DNA of 64,000 nucleotides, taken from contig NC_045138.2 of assembly GCF_008831285.2 (NCBI RefSeq), forward strand, positions 42,711,115 to 42,775,114, in the 5' to 3' direction. The notes beneath the pieces were generated by a model that did no database searches, had not been told where the DNA came from, and saw only the letters and a program-made list of their open reading frames with translations. This stretch comes from Nymphaea colorata (taxonomy: Eukaryota > Streptophyta > Magnoliopsida > Nymphaeales > Nymphaeaceae). Below, piece after piece: positions 23,371-35,481 of this stretch (within the stretch, counting starts at the first letter, position 1; every line of letters starts with the position of its first letter). A program made the translations under genes and the position numbers.

Positions 23371-24780
23371 AATTTTCTTCCTTTTTTCACAATTTCATTG
23401 TAAAGTTCCCCATCAATAGAAAAGGCAAGAAAGCAAAAAGAGCAAAAAAATTGAAAGAAAAGAGGAGTGCGTAAATTGAATTTTTCGTTCTTTTCGCGGC
23501 GCCTTCTCGATTCTGTACATGTTTGTTCATAATGACGCCTTTATTTCTTTCATAATCGTTAAAATGGCATATCCCCAAATTGTTTTTCGAGCTGCTTTGC
23601 CCCCCTTTTATTCACGTAAGGTTACTTTTTCATATCTGGATTCATATGTTGCTATTTCCTGTTTGATTTTGTTTTATGGTTTGAGTTTATGTAGCAATTT
23701 AACCATCAAATCAACAATTCATTTCGGAATTTCAGTTAGTACTTTTCTTGTTCTCTGAAGTTTAAACGTCCTCTCGGAACCCTAGCGAAAGAAGGAGATG
23801 ATGTTGAAATTCTCCAACAAAACGAGTTCATCGGCGAGCTTTTACTTTCACGAAAACTGTTTTCTACAGCTTGCTAACTTTTAATCATCGCATTCAAGTG
23901 AAACTAAAAAGAAGAATGAAGGAAATGAGCGCGGTTCTCGGAAAGAAAAAATGATTTTTTTCAAGATGATTAAAATCAACAAAAAATCCTGCCAAGAACG
24001 ATGACCAGGAAGTTGCCCTAGTTCTTAATTTCAAAATCACACGTGTACTTGTCATTCAACTACTGCACACAATGATTTCTCAAATTTTCTTCTCAAAGTT
24101 TCTGCCTAGTTTCTCGATTTGTCCCACTTTATCTGGAGAAGCGGAAGACCACCAACGAATTCGATCTCTGCGCCGGAGCTTCCGATGAGACCAGAAAAGG
24201 TTGCAAGAAAAACTTGTTAAAAGGAAGCAATCCATCCAAGTCTATTTTTGCTCTTTAAACATTTGCCCTAGCTGTTCGTACACTGGAGAAAAGGGGAAGA
24301 GTACTAAATTCCAATGTGGGAATGTTGGTGACTCATGTCATCATGGTCATGAGGATCGGCTCAGGATGATAGTGGCTTTGGGAGATATGACGCGGTAGGG
24401 CCAAGAACGAAGACTGTCTATCCACCCCAACCCCACAAATATCTTTTCTCAAACTTTCGATTAAAGGGTTAACTATTTCTCGCATTTCCAAGGAAATCAA
24501 TATCTTCTCTTCCGCTTGTGCTAGTGGAGATACAAGAATTACGTTTGAAAAACTTCCTGAAATTTTTACGTGTCATAGCGTATTGAATTATTACGTTATT
24601 CCGCTCCATCCTTCGGGAATCCGGTGTGTGCGTTTCAAAGAAAGCTGCTTGTTGCCAAATGCCCGCTCTCTGTTATATAGTTCCTAAGACGGCATTTCCT
24701 AAGGTGGCATTTAAGGTGTCAGCGTTAGTGTCCTGTGTAGTTGATATTATGGCTAAGATGATTTTAGAGTTTATTTTTGG
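23371..24780. other. Non-coding DNA downstream of the small ORF
   Basis: No recognised gene. A short frame at 24201-24398 and a piece near 24135-24195 look mildly protein-like, but the frames break. It may hold untranslated regions of the upstream candidate gene. Confidence 0.35.
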
Positions 24781-24784
24781 TTTT

Positions 24785-24997
24785 CTTTTTTTTAGTGTGG
24801 AGTCAGAAATTTTTTTTATGAGGTGGGTTGAATTAAAGTTTTTAAATTTTAACTAAAGTCGAAATATTATTTTTCAAAATTTTTATATAGAACAAGTATA
24901 ATTTTTAAAAAGTTACAGATATATATATTTTTTTTAACATATGGAGGTGGGGCTAGAATGCATGGGGACCCTACCCCCTACCTTGGCTCTGCCCCTG
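24785..24997 (+). mobile_element. hAT-type MITE, about 210 bp
   Basis: Starts TAGTGTGGAGTCAGAAATTT and ends GGCTCTGCCCCTG. The right end is the inverse of CAGGGGCAGAG and the left end aligns with CAGGGGTAGAGTCAGAATTT of the 29200-31160 element. Flanks TTCTTTTT and GTCTTTTT agree in seven of eight bases. Interior AT-rich, non-coding. Confidence 0.6.
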
Positions 24998-25063
24998 GTC
25001 TTTTTCCATTTAGATGAAGTTGCTTATATGTAGTAATGATTTTATATGATACTCTATACAGTT

Positions 25064-25548
25064 TAGGGCTGCACGCAAGCCCAGTTGAGTTTCATAGAAC
25101 AAACTCGAGCTCTACTCAACCATATAGCGCGTCATGCTCGACCTCAATTTGCTTAACTCGTTTTTCTTAACATGTTTTGTTTCTTTTAACTTGTTAGCTT
25201 GTTTTTGTTAATTTAACTTGTCTCGTTTCTTTTTAAATTGTTAACTGTTTAACTTGTTTCATTTAATGAATTCAACTATGAGCGACCACCTAATAGAAAA
25301 TTCAAAGAAAGAATGCACATATTCTACATCCAAATATCCATTAAAGAAAAACTTGGCAACAAAAAAGCCTCTCGTTCATAACACATTTATGTAGTCGAGC
25401 CAGGTAGAGTTTAAAGGAATCGAGTTTTTACAAGTCAAATTCGATTCGTTTAATATTTTGAACATAAATTTATACTCGAGCTTGATTTGTTCTCAAAACA
25501 GGTTTTTATGAGCAAGTCGAGCTCGGTTCGACTCTTGGTGCAGCCATA
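25064..25548. mobile_element. MITE-like element with TAGGGCTGCAC ends
   Basis: The left end TAGGGCTGCACGCAAG and the complement of the right end TATGGCTGCACCAAG form an imperfect inverted pair. The interior has repeated CTCGAG/AACTCG words typical of plant hAT MITEs. No matching target duplication was found, so this is tentative. Confidence 0.45.
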
Positions 25549-28209
25549 TATTAAGGGAATAATTAGTACCAATTTTTTTTTTTTCTTTTAAATTTATAAA
25601 CTTTACCGAGTGCAGAGGCAAAACCCACACGGGGATTCCCTCGACTTCAATAAAAACCGACTGCCTCCGCCGTAGTCGCCCTAGCTTTCATTCCAAACCC
25701 ATCGGAGCCTCGAAACCTGTCAGCCCATCACATACACAGTTCATTCAAACACATGAATGTTGACAAATAACGTTGTGTGACCAAGAAGACGGAAATGTTA
25801 TTTTCATATGAAATGCCACCAAGTGGAGGAAGATCCCAAATTAGTATTTATACTCGATATGTCAACTATTGTTTTTAGTTTTTATCATCCTTTGCTTTAT
25901 CTTTCATCAGATTGTGAATGTTTTTCTTTATTTCCAGAGGAAAGTTGTTTTGAAACGTTTCATGGGTATCATTATTTATTAATATTTAATTAAGTTCCCA
26001 CTGCAAGCCATTCGGCGAGCAGCAACAACTGACTGGCTCATTGTGTCATGGAGACAAAGCACCAAGAATCCTTGTAATGTTGCAATCTAGTGGGAGACAT
26101 TTATTGTTCTACGGGTAGTGCCAACCATGGATAAGCACCTTCGAATTTCGATCATGCATATTACGCAAGTTTTAGTGTTCCTCCAACACCCACCGAACAA
26201 TAATTCTACGCTTTTAATGGATATATGTTGACCCTGCAAACAAGGGAAGTTTGTTTTGCAGTTTAATTCTCGGATGGGATTAATTTCCAACTTGGAACCA
26301 AAAACCTGTGGGGAATTAAGATGCTGGCCCACAAAGAAAGGCCACCACGGTTTGTCATGTGCGTCCGCCTGGAAGTCAAACGCATGGCTTTTGGAAGGCC
26401 TAAGACAATAGCGCCTTGCACTTGCACTACCCATGTTTGTGGGCCCACAAACAACGTGAAATTCATGACTACCTTAGATTTGGTAAAACTACAATGATAT
26501 CCACATACTTATATCAGAGTTAGCAAACTTATGACTCAGATTTGAATTGGTAGATGACTGAGTCATTGGCTCAGCCAGCTGACTTGTCGACTCCATTGAT
26601 TATTCAAATAACCGTAATGTAAATCACTGCAGCAGAATCGGGCGAATTCGGACGAGTCAGAGCCGAGTCAGGAGCGAGTCCGGCCAAGTCAAGGACGAAC
26701 CAGGATCAAATTTGACCCGTCGCAAGATTTGTTGGTGATCCGAACTGACTCGGGTGATTCCCAGCGACTTTGTCAACTATGCCTTATCTTGCAACACAAC
26801 AAAATTTAGTGGATGGCTACATCTCACTTGCATTGCTACTTGGGTCAATCCAAGTGAAAATAAGATGGCTCCGTTTCGCTTGCGGTTGAATTATGGAAGA
26901 GATGGATATGTTTTCTTGTTTGACTTTCTTTGAGTTTTTGGCGTGCCAGGTTAGGGAGAACATGATCGATCGTCAGAAGGGTTTAGAAAGGCCCGATCCA
27001 AAAAAGGGTCCGAAAGGGCACAACTCTGGCCTTCGGGCATAAGCCTCGTTTATTAAAGACTATCATTATTGGGTAAGGCTAGGCGACGAGTGGGGTCGGA
27101 TACCTGATGGGTACTTGGTACTCAGCTCAATTCGGGGCCCAGGATTAGCTCGAAAAAATGCACCAGCCTGGGTGAGTCAGGCTAAGCCTGGTTCAGCTCG
27201 ATATGATTTTTTTAATACATAATTTTATTGATTTTTATATATAATTATAATATTTTATTACAATTATTTTATATTAACAATATATATATTAATTTAATCG
27301 AGTTGGACTCGGGCTAGGCTTAAGATCAGGTTTTAGGTGTCAGGCCGAACCCAAGCCCAAGTTTTAAGTGTTGGGCCGACTCCTTATCTGACCAGAACGG
27401 GCCGGCCTGATGCCCAGACTTATTAATATTGGGTGGTACCTAGTCACGCCTCTTGACAAACTATTTTGGATAACGCCAAATTACTCGGTGGGTACCATCA
27501 AGTCAATTACTTGAAATTGGCAGTCTATCATGCCTCACAATTAGCGTCTCCTCTTTCGGTTCCGTTATAAAATAAAAATTGTGCACATTGCTGGGTGTCC
27601 GCTCCCATGCATTCATTTATAAATCGATCAAATTGTACGGGGAGATATGTATAGACATTGGAATTTGACAACGGAAGTCGAAGCGTCTTCCGGAAGCCCA
27701 GCATTGAGGGCGTGGTCCTCACAGCATTTTCCTTCAACTCTTATGTCTAATAGCAGGAATCGTGCAACAGTCATTGACGGAGCTGCTTTTACAAAGCCGA
27801 TTTATGAAAGCATTAATTGATTTATGTCCTCCAATACGAGTTTGAGTTGCGTGTGCCACTGATGCATGCAACAAACATAAGCCAAAAGAAAAAAGAAAAT
27901 ATTTTTGAAATTATTGAACAAGAAATGTCCTTGTGAGTCTTCTCACTTTTTTTTTTTGTCTTTACAAATAAGTTGTTTTTTTTTTTTATCAAAACAAGGG
28001 CATTTATATTGGACATAAAATTTTCGTGCACCAGTACGATATATATAACTAGGATGTATATAACTAGGTTTACTCCAATACCCTTCGTGCCAGTAAGCTG
28101 ACATGGTCACGTACCTTGAACGTATAAACACTCTCACCAACTCTCACTGCCACCGGAAGTCCAATTTAAAATTCTGATTTAGTCCAAATCACATTGAACG
28201 GACTACAGA
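25549..28209. other. Intergenic DNA with weak MITE-like segments
   Basis: No gene recognised. Two segments look like decayed MITEs: about 26515-26790 (rich in GAGTCA/GACTCG words, right end near GACTTTGTCAACTATG) and about 27055-27440 (GC-rich shoulders around an AT core). Frames here, for example 26087-26434 minus, have no recognised domain. Confidence 0.35.
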
Positions 28210-28630
28210 GCTTGCTGACCTCCCCCACCACTAGCTCCACCATTGAGAAATTGATTTTCTCAAATTTATATGATCTCCTACTAAACTAGGAGAAACGAGT
28301 GCAAATGATGAAAACCAAGGCTGTGACAATTTTTGAAAACTCTCAAATTGATTTTGTTGCCTATAGGGGTCAAGGTCGTAGCTCATATCGAGAAGGTTGT
28401 GGTGGTCGTTTTTAGCTTCAGCATCAACCAAACTCTGGTGGACGTGGAGATTCAAATAATGGCAACAACCGACAAAATAATAGCTAAAAACAACTTGTTA
28501 CTTGTCATTACTGTGGAAGAAAAGGTCATACCACCAGATCATGCTGGGATATACCCAAATCCTTTTCAGTTAACGAAACTGAAGATATTCGTACCCAGAC
28601 ACTCGAGCCACCAACCATATTACCATGGAT
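28210..28630 (+). pseudogene. Copia C gag remnant with zinc knuckle
   Basis: One frame runs through the segment with three internal stops. It has a helical part (IEKLIFSNLYDLLLN, then EKRVQMM), a glycine/asparagine/arginine-rich stretch (NSGGRGDSNNGNNRQNN) and a complete CCHC zinc knuckle CHYCGRKGHTTRSC at about 28504-28545. This is the nucleic-acid-binding end of a Copia gag. It ends in LPW at the MITE insertion, and the frame resumes with MD at 28902. Confidence 0.75.
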
Positions 28631-28901
28631 ATCTGTCACCAGGGTGCGGCAAAACCTGGTGCCGCACCTGCGTCAACGTGACGCGGGTGCGACCTAGATT
28701 CGCACCCAAACCGCACCCTATTCATTTAAGTTTTTTATTTAGTCTTTTTAATGAATTTGATGCTATTAATATATTATAATAATATATTAATATATAATAA
28801 TAAATATCATCGTCGCACCACCGCACCTAAATTTTTTGGGATGTGTTGCATACGCACCGGCACCGTCACCCCCACCCACAACCGATGCACCGGTGACATA
28901 G
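28631..28901. mobile_element. 271-bp MITE inserted in Copia C
   Basis: Flanked by exact CCATGGAT duplications (28623-28630 and 28902-28909). The ends form an imperfect inverted pair: TGTCACCAGGGTGC on the left, and TGTCACCGGTGC read inward from the right. The arms are GC-rich with repeated GGTGCG words; the centre (about 28755-28805) is almost pure A/T. No coding capacity. The 8-bp duplication suggests the hAT superfamily. Confidence 0.82.
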
Positions 28902-29199
28902 CCATGGATGGATCTTAATTCTCCGACAAGCAACCATACCAAGGCAGGGAATGTATTTTGGTAATGGATCTCGAGTTTCCATTTCACAAAGTTGGCAACT
29001 TAATTATTCCTACAAAGACATCAAATCTTAAATTAAGTTGAGTATTGCATGTCCCCAACATTATGAAAGATCTTTGATCCGTATGTCAATTTACTGTGGA
29101 AAATAACTGTTCATTTGAGTTCACACTTAGTCGAATTTTTTTTTAAGGTTCTTTGGGGCAAGAAAACTCAAGCCAGCTTGTATCAAGTTGAATCCCAAC
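28902..29199 (+). pseudogene. Copia C protease region remnant
   Basis: After the MITE the frame continues through an eroded protease active site (WMDLNSPTSNH, where Copia elements have a DSGAT-NH pattern), then NGSRVSIS, a NLIIPTKTSN piece, VLHVPNIMKDL and KTQASLYQVE, which lead into the integrase zinc domain in intact elements. Small shifts interrupt it. It ends at the hAT-like insertion. Confidence 0.65.
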
Positions 29200-31160
29200 C
29201 AGGGGTAGAGTCAGAATTTTTTGATGCCGAAGTGTTTTGATGCCTCTTTGTTACTTTCCCTCGTACAGAAAAAAGTGTTGGACTACTAGTAATAGTAATA
29301 ACATACTTCAGTAGATAATATACAGCCTGATTTAAAAGTTAAAAGCCGAAATATAACATAAAAGTCAAGAATCATAAGAATCAAGCTAACACCAACTCAA
29401 TGCCTCATTTCTTATATAGGAGACACTTTAGAAAAATATTTTGTGTACATCAACAACACACCAATCTACATTATGTATGGTTGACCATTATTCAAAGTCA
29501 GCTAACTTAGATATCTCATGTTTCTCACAAAAATGATTGCATTGATGGCATTTGGCATGGTATGTGTAAGCAACTTTGTACAGGTAAGCAATGGCATCTC
29601 CAAGGATCAAACCCATCACAAGTTGGAAAAACGATGCATTGCAAGGTTAGAACAAATGCTACTAGTGATGAAGATGGTGAACATGAATAATAATTTGGTG
29701 TACAGTTCTTCAATAAGTTTTTGGATTGCTAATTACATAATTAAGCAGAATAAAAATTGAAACCAGGATCACATAAGCTGCTCTTACGATGCTTCACAAT
29801 AAAGCTTTCCAATTCACCAACTTTGAAGCTAATCAACAAAAAAGTTCATAAACATGAGAAACTGTAAAAAAAAAAACAATAGAGAGGAAAAATTTCATTA
29901 AGCAAGCATTCGTGCTTTGACAATCAATTTATTAGGAGCTATCCACATATGCACAACAAGCTAGGAATCATGTAATCAATGTCATATACAACATGTTACA
30001 TTACTGATGCTGCAAACATCCAATATTTTTTGCTGATCAACCAATATAAGAATCATTATATAAGCAATTTTGACGCTGCATTTTAAACTAGAGATACATT
30101 AAAAGATTCTGAAAAAAGTGTCACAATCATCACTAAAGCTGCTTCTACTATCTACCCCCAACAAAACGGACTGCTTTTGAAGTACTAAAACAACATTGAG
30201 GAAGCATTCTACGTAAATGGTGTTCGTTTTAATAATGCAACATAGATATTGGTGATTCTTTAGATTCTTTATATAATTATCTTTTCAACTAACAACACTG
30301 ACACATGAGGGGAGTTAATCTAACAGCGATAGCTGTGTTTTCATCTAACAACAATAACAATATGTTTTTCAACTTAATAAAAAAATAATACTAGACGGTG
30401 AAAGAAAAACACAACAAAAGAGAAGAAGAATAGCACACAAAAGAAGGAAAATGTTTTTACACAGAAATTGAGCAAATCCTTAAATGCTATACACTACACA
30501 ACCAATCCCTAAATGGCACAGCAATTGAGTGAAACCTAACTGCTACAGCAAATTCCTAATTGAACAATTAAATTCAACACCTAAATCAAAAGAAGAAAAA
30601 AAAAACAAAAAGACAATCAAAGAAGAGAGACTTACCATTGGTGGTTCAGTCATTGGTGGAGCAGTAGGGGGCTTCCACCACCTCCACAGCAGCATCACAC
30701 TTCCGCCACCCACTGGCAGTCAGTATAATCTACAAAAATCACAGCCGCAGGTCTGAGGGAGGGAGAAAATAGAGGGGCAAGAATGAAGAAACTGAAAATG
30801 AAAAAGAGATGAACGAGAGGGAGAAACTTAGAAGATAGAAAAGCTCATCCACCTTCAGCGCGCCTGAGGACTAAGGAGGTGGTTGCCCAACAAGAGGTGA
30901 TTGGAGCCGGTGGTCCGATAGAGGTCCAAACAATCGAGCCGGCAAGGAAGTGAGCGTTTTCATTTTTTTCCAAAAATTGTTCTTCACTGTTTTAGTTTAG
31001 AAGAGGAAGACTCAAAGAGGCATCGTGCCATCATGGGTCGTGCGGCAGCAGCCTGGGTTCCATGGGGCAACCCCATACAACTGCACCTAGATCCAACCTA
31101 AGTCCATCCATTGAAGACTAGAGCTCCATGAGGCACACGCCCCAGGTAGCTCTGCCCCTG
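29200..31160. mobile_element. 1.96-kb hAT-like non-autonomous element inside Copia C
   Basis: Flanked by exact ATCCCAAC duplications (29192-29199 and 31161-31168). The ends are inverted: CAGGGGTAGAGTCAG on the left, and the complement of the right end reads CAGGGGCAGAGCTACC. CA-G start, GGGG-rich termini and an 8-bp duplication fit hAT. Frames inside (29518-29760, 30529-30756) are short and do not look like a hAT transposase, so movement would need an enzyme from elsewhere. A GC-richer patch at about 30640-31160 differs from the AT-rich rest. Confidence 0.82.
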
Positions 31161-34098
31161 ATCCCAACCAAAGGAAGCACTTCTTCTAGACCCGGCACAA
31201 AGAGAAGCAACCCGTGAGACTTGGCATCGGTGCCTTGGCCACTCTAAAAGGCAGTTAATAGATTGTCTATATTTTCAACATCCTATTCGTTTGAATAATA
31301 AACGTGATGCCTTTTGTGAGATCTACCATGTAGGTAAGACACATAAACTTCTCTTTAAGTCGGCTACTCATAGAACATCTAAGCCTTTAAAAATCATTCG
31401 TGGAGATGTATGGCAACCCTCTCCCACTGAGTTAAGAGAAGGGTTCTCCTATTATTTTCTATTAGTTGATGATTTTTCTCGGTTTGTGTGGCTATTCCTT
31501 CTTCTTTATAAATCTAAAATTTATGATCGCTTTGTTGATTTCAAAGCAATTATTGAAAATCAGTTGAATGCAAAAATCAAAATATCATAAATTGACAATG
31601 GAGGTGAGCTTACTAGTGAGCAATTGAACAATTTTTTGATTAAACAATGAATCTTTCATCGGTTCTCTTGCCCGTAGACCCCCAAACATAATGGATTGGT
31701 AGAGGGAAAGCATAGACACAGGGTAGAAGTGGGCCTCTGTATGCTACATGCCTTACACTTTTTGTGTTGACTCCTTCAAAACAACCATACATATTATCAA
31801 TCAGCTGCCTTAAAAAAAATGCAGAACACAAAAGCCCATTTGAATTAATTTGTCATAAAAAGTTAGAATATTCTCACACTCAAATTTTTGTCTCAACATG
31901 CTATTTTAGTCCTGACTACATCTCGAATAAACTTGAACTTAAAACTAAAGCATCTCAGTTATGGTGTGAGACACAAAGGATACGTATGTCTAGACCCCAC
32001 AACACGGTGACTCTATCTCAGTAGGCATGTGCTTTTTGATGAAGAGAAACTTGGGTATTCTAACTCATGTGTGTAGGAAGGATTTAAGCGACTTGTCATG
32101 GTGGGGAATCTCTCTATCAAAATCTATCATGGAGGATGATCTTACACCTATTTCAAATGATTCCAGGTGTCAAATGATGAAGTTTTACCTCAATCGATTC
32201 AACTCTTTGTTGACCCAATCCTACATGATCAAGCCATGCCTTTTACAACATCACCACGGTCTCCAATGCTTACTGAAACACTTGAAATATCAACCTCACC
32301 CCTTCCAACCCATGACCCACCTATTCAGCTGACCCTTGTAGTCTGACCATTATTGCCTTGTAAAATAGACTCACAATTGTCACAGTCGACCCTTGTAGTC
32401 CCACATCACCACCTTCTAGAATAGACCCATAATTGTCATCACTTATAGGAACTTTACCACACCCACCAACCCTCCACCCACACATGTAGATTGATCACTA
32501 GGTCAATGACACCCCTAAAAGCGAAAGTCATTGTGTTGACCATGTCATCCTCATCTTTTTATTAACCATCAACCTGCCAAGAGGCCTCCAAGTGAAAGCG
32601 TGTAGGTGGAGCACCGCCATGGATAATATGTTGCTCTTTAACATAACAAGACCTGGGGGTTTGTACCCAAGGAACCACATCTTAATGTCATCACTTCCAA
32701 ATGGGTATAAAAACTCAAACGAAATCCTCATGGGTCTATATCTAGGTACAAGGCGTGGCTAGTAGTGAAAGCATATTTGCAAGAAGCTAGAATTGATTTT
32801 ATTGAAACTTTTAGTCCAGTTATTAAGTCTACCTAAATCAGAATTTTACTATCTCTAGCCACAAATTATCATCAGGAAATTCGTCAACTGGACTTTGATA
32901 ATGCTTTTTTGAATGGTTTTAATCTTGAAGAAGTATGCATGGCCTAACTTGAAGGATATGTTAATCGCGTTATCATAATCATGTTTACAATCCAAGGATT
33001 GAAACAAGCCACTCAAGCTTAGTACCTATGACTGAGTCAATTCTTACTTGAACAAGGATTTCAAGTAATTGAGTCTAATGCCCTGCTTATATCCAAGACA
33101 ACAAAAATATAATCATCACCGGAGCATCATCTTCAGTTATATGCAATATTATATCTCAACTAAAAAAACATTCTTTTATGAAGGATATGAGACAGCTATC
33201 TTATTTTTTTGGGATTGAAATCAAATACCATGGTGAGGAGATGTACTTGAGTCAAAGGAACTATTTACTCAATATTTTGAAATGGACTAGAATGGATACT
33301 GCAAGACCGACGTCCACACCAATGAGTTCAATGATCTCTCTCCACAAGGAAGGGATGCCACATATGAATGTCACTCAATACAAAAGTATTGTTCAAGCTT
33401 TACAATATGTCTAACTCACTAGACCTGATATATTTTTTGTTGTAAATAAAGTATGTCAATACATGCATAGCCCTACAGAAGATCACTAGAAAGCAGTCAA
33501 ACATATTCTTAGGTAACTAAACGACGCACTTGATTTTGTTTTGTACTTTATATGATCCCATAATTCTCTTACTTTGCAAGCTTTTTCCGACACGATTGGG
33601 TAGGGTGTGTCGATGATAGAAAGTCTATAGAAGGTTTTATTGTATATTTAAGAAACAAAGCTATTACTTGGTGTTTCAAGACAATGAACCATTGCTCTAT
33701 CAAATACTCAAGCATAATATAAATCATTGGAAGGAAGAGTCATTGAACTATTTTGGGTTCAATGGTTACTACACAAACTATGCTTTCAAGTGCCTAAAGT
33801 TTCAATCATATGGTGTGCTAATATTGGTGCCCTTTACTTGTCATCTAATCTTATTTTTCATGCAAGAACTAAACACATGGAAATATATTTCTACATCATT
33901 TGTGATCATGTTAATAAAAGGAACATGGCAGTTCAATTCATCAACACCAACAAGCAAGTAGCCGATGGGCTCACTAAATTGCTCAGCTTAGTCATGTTTG
34001 AACAATTTCGAGACAATCCAAGAGTGACCAATGCCACTGTTAGATTGAAGGGGTGCATCAGTGAAGGTGATGCAAATCAATCTATCGAGATTCACTAA
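31161..34098 (+). pseudogene. Copia C integrase, RT and RNase H remnant
   Basis: Integrase zinc domain starts with ETWHRCLGHSKRQLIDCLYF at about 31210. It continues in frame to CEIYHVGKTHK and the core RGDVWQPSPTELREG (first Asp) and LLVDDFSRFVWLF (second Asp) near 31462, up to a stop at 31588. RT remains include FIETFSP-like, IRQLDFDNAFLNGF at about 32880, IIITGAS (after the lost YVDD) and MKDMRQLSYFFGIEI at 33178. RNase H remains include RKSIEGFIVYL near 33620, ITW, ARTKHMEIYFYIICDHV and NKQVADGLTK near 33960. Stops and shifts are abundant between 31590 and 33170. Confidence 0.75.
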
Positions 34099-34539
34099 AG
34101 GCAATCACATATGCAAAAAGGCATGACTTAAGGAAAAGAGATCCATGCATATTAAGTGTGACTTAAGAAAAGAAAATCTATGTATAGCCACTTCTTGTAA
34201 CGTGCACGTCCTTTTGTTATAACAGTTACCACCTATTAGACAGCTATAGATATTTTAGCATTCAAATTGATCCTTATCAGCAAGATCGTATTGTTGTAAA
34301 TAATATTTCTTTGATATTATAAAAGATGAAAAAACAGTTCGACACATGTAATCGAGACTGTCCAAAAAATTGTTCCCAAAAGTATTTTTACTTTCAATTG
34401 ATTGGTTGGACAAGAATTCTTAAAAAAACCAACTAATGATTTGGGCTGAAGCATTAGTTGGAATAGGGATAAGCAACACACGTTTTCTTCATTCTTTGCC
34501 TGACTTTCAAAGGTTATACATTCAGACAATCTAGTTGTC

Positions 34540-35480
34540 TTGATGGATTAAGCTAGAAAATATTCCATTAGGGCAAGGTGGGTTGTCCTTTTTAGCCTTT
34601 ATCATAGCCCATATAAATTCTTCATCGCAAACTATAAAATTAATCATGAAATTATTTTCATAGAAGTCCATGGGGCATAAAACCTAGAAAATGGGGAGGA
34701 GCTACCTTCTAAGTTTGTCCCTTCATAATAATAAAATATAAGTGGTTGAAGGTAGCATCCAAAATCCCCTAGAAATCAATGATATGATTCCCTTCTACAT
34801 TAATCCTCATAATTTCAGTTTTCTTCCTTCATCCACTAACATGTTGAAGGAAAGATCTCGTTTGGCACGACCTTCTTTTAACTATTTTAGATGGGATTTT
34901 ACTTGCATAAATTGATTGCCTATTTTATAAGTGTAATTTAAGTAGATCCCTTTTCATGTCATTACTTGAAATTGTGAATTTTGATGAACCTAGGCTCCTG
35001 AATTGCTTTCAATTCCTCTTGAAGATGATGAATCCTCTAATCGATGCCCCCATAACATGGTTATGCCACTCATAAGGATGAACGTGAACCTTCTTCAACT
35101 TTCCAACTACTTGAATTATTTGAAAACCAAAAGTGTGCTTTTCCAACTTTTCAAAATTAGATTTCTACAACTACAATAATCCAACCAAAAATTGAAGTAG
35201 TACTAGATTCCATTTCTAGTTGTCACTTGAGTCCTAGATAAAATTTTAAAAGTAATGCCTTGAAATATGATTGGGTACAAGGTACATCTTAGACTAACAT
35301 CTTCTAGGAATGCTTATCACCAATCTTATACATAGTTAATCTTTCTGATATGTTTCTCACATTCTTTTAACCTTCACATTCTTTTAACCTTCCCTCAAGT
35401 TCAACCATGTAAATTGAGAGGTCAAGTCACTAACTTAAGTAAACAACTGTCCAATATGAATTGTTTCAAGGCTATCTAGG
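34540..35480 (-). pseudogene. Second LINE remnant, minus strand
   Basis: On the minus strand broken frames give EEFIWAMIKAKKDNPPCPNG at about 34560-34650, the segment where LINE proteins carry an E-I-xx-A...KAPGPDG motif ahead of RT. Before it at about 34740-34870 comes KKTEIMRINVEGNHIIDF, matching the linker after the endonuclease. Further upstream, frames near 35210-35290 vaguely resemble the end of an endonuclease domain. Stops are dense. It sits next to the 3' end of Copia C. Limits are approximate. Confidence 0.45.
35358..35391. repeat. 17-bp tandem duplication
   Basis: CACATTCTTTTAACCTT occurs twice in direct succession (35358-35374 and 35375-35391) without mismatch. Confidence 0.95.
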
Positions 35481-35481
35481 A

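Larger units (their letters stand above)
28210..34330 (+). mobile_element. Copia C: decayed Copia element split by two DNA transposons
   Basis: Pieces of one Copia polyprotein appear in order on the plus strand: gag and zinc knuckle (28210-28630), protease region (28902-29199), integrase, RT and RNase H (31161-34098). The pieces are separated by a 271-bp MITE and a 1.96-kb hAT-like element, each with exact 8-bp duplications, so removing them restores adjacency. The 5' part of gag and the 5' LTR were not found. A purine-rich GAAGGGG near 34048 and AT-rich sequence up to about 34330 may represent the polypurine tract and 3' LTR. Motifs resemble the Ale/Retrofit group, but I would not insist on that. 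Confidence 0.75.
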
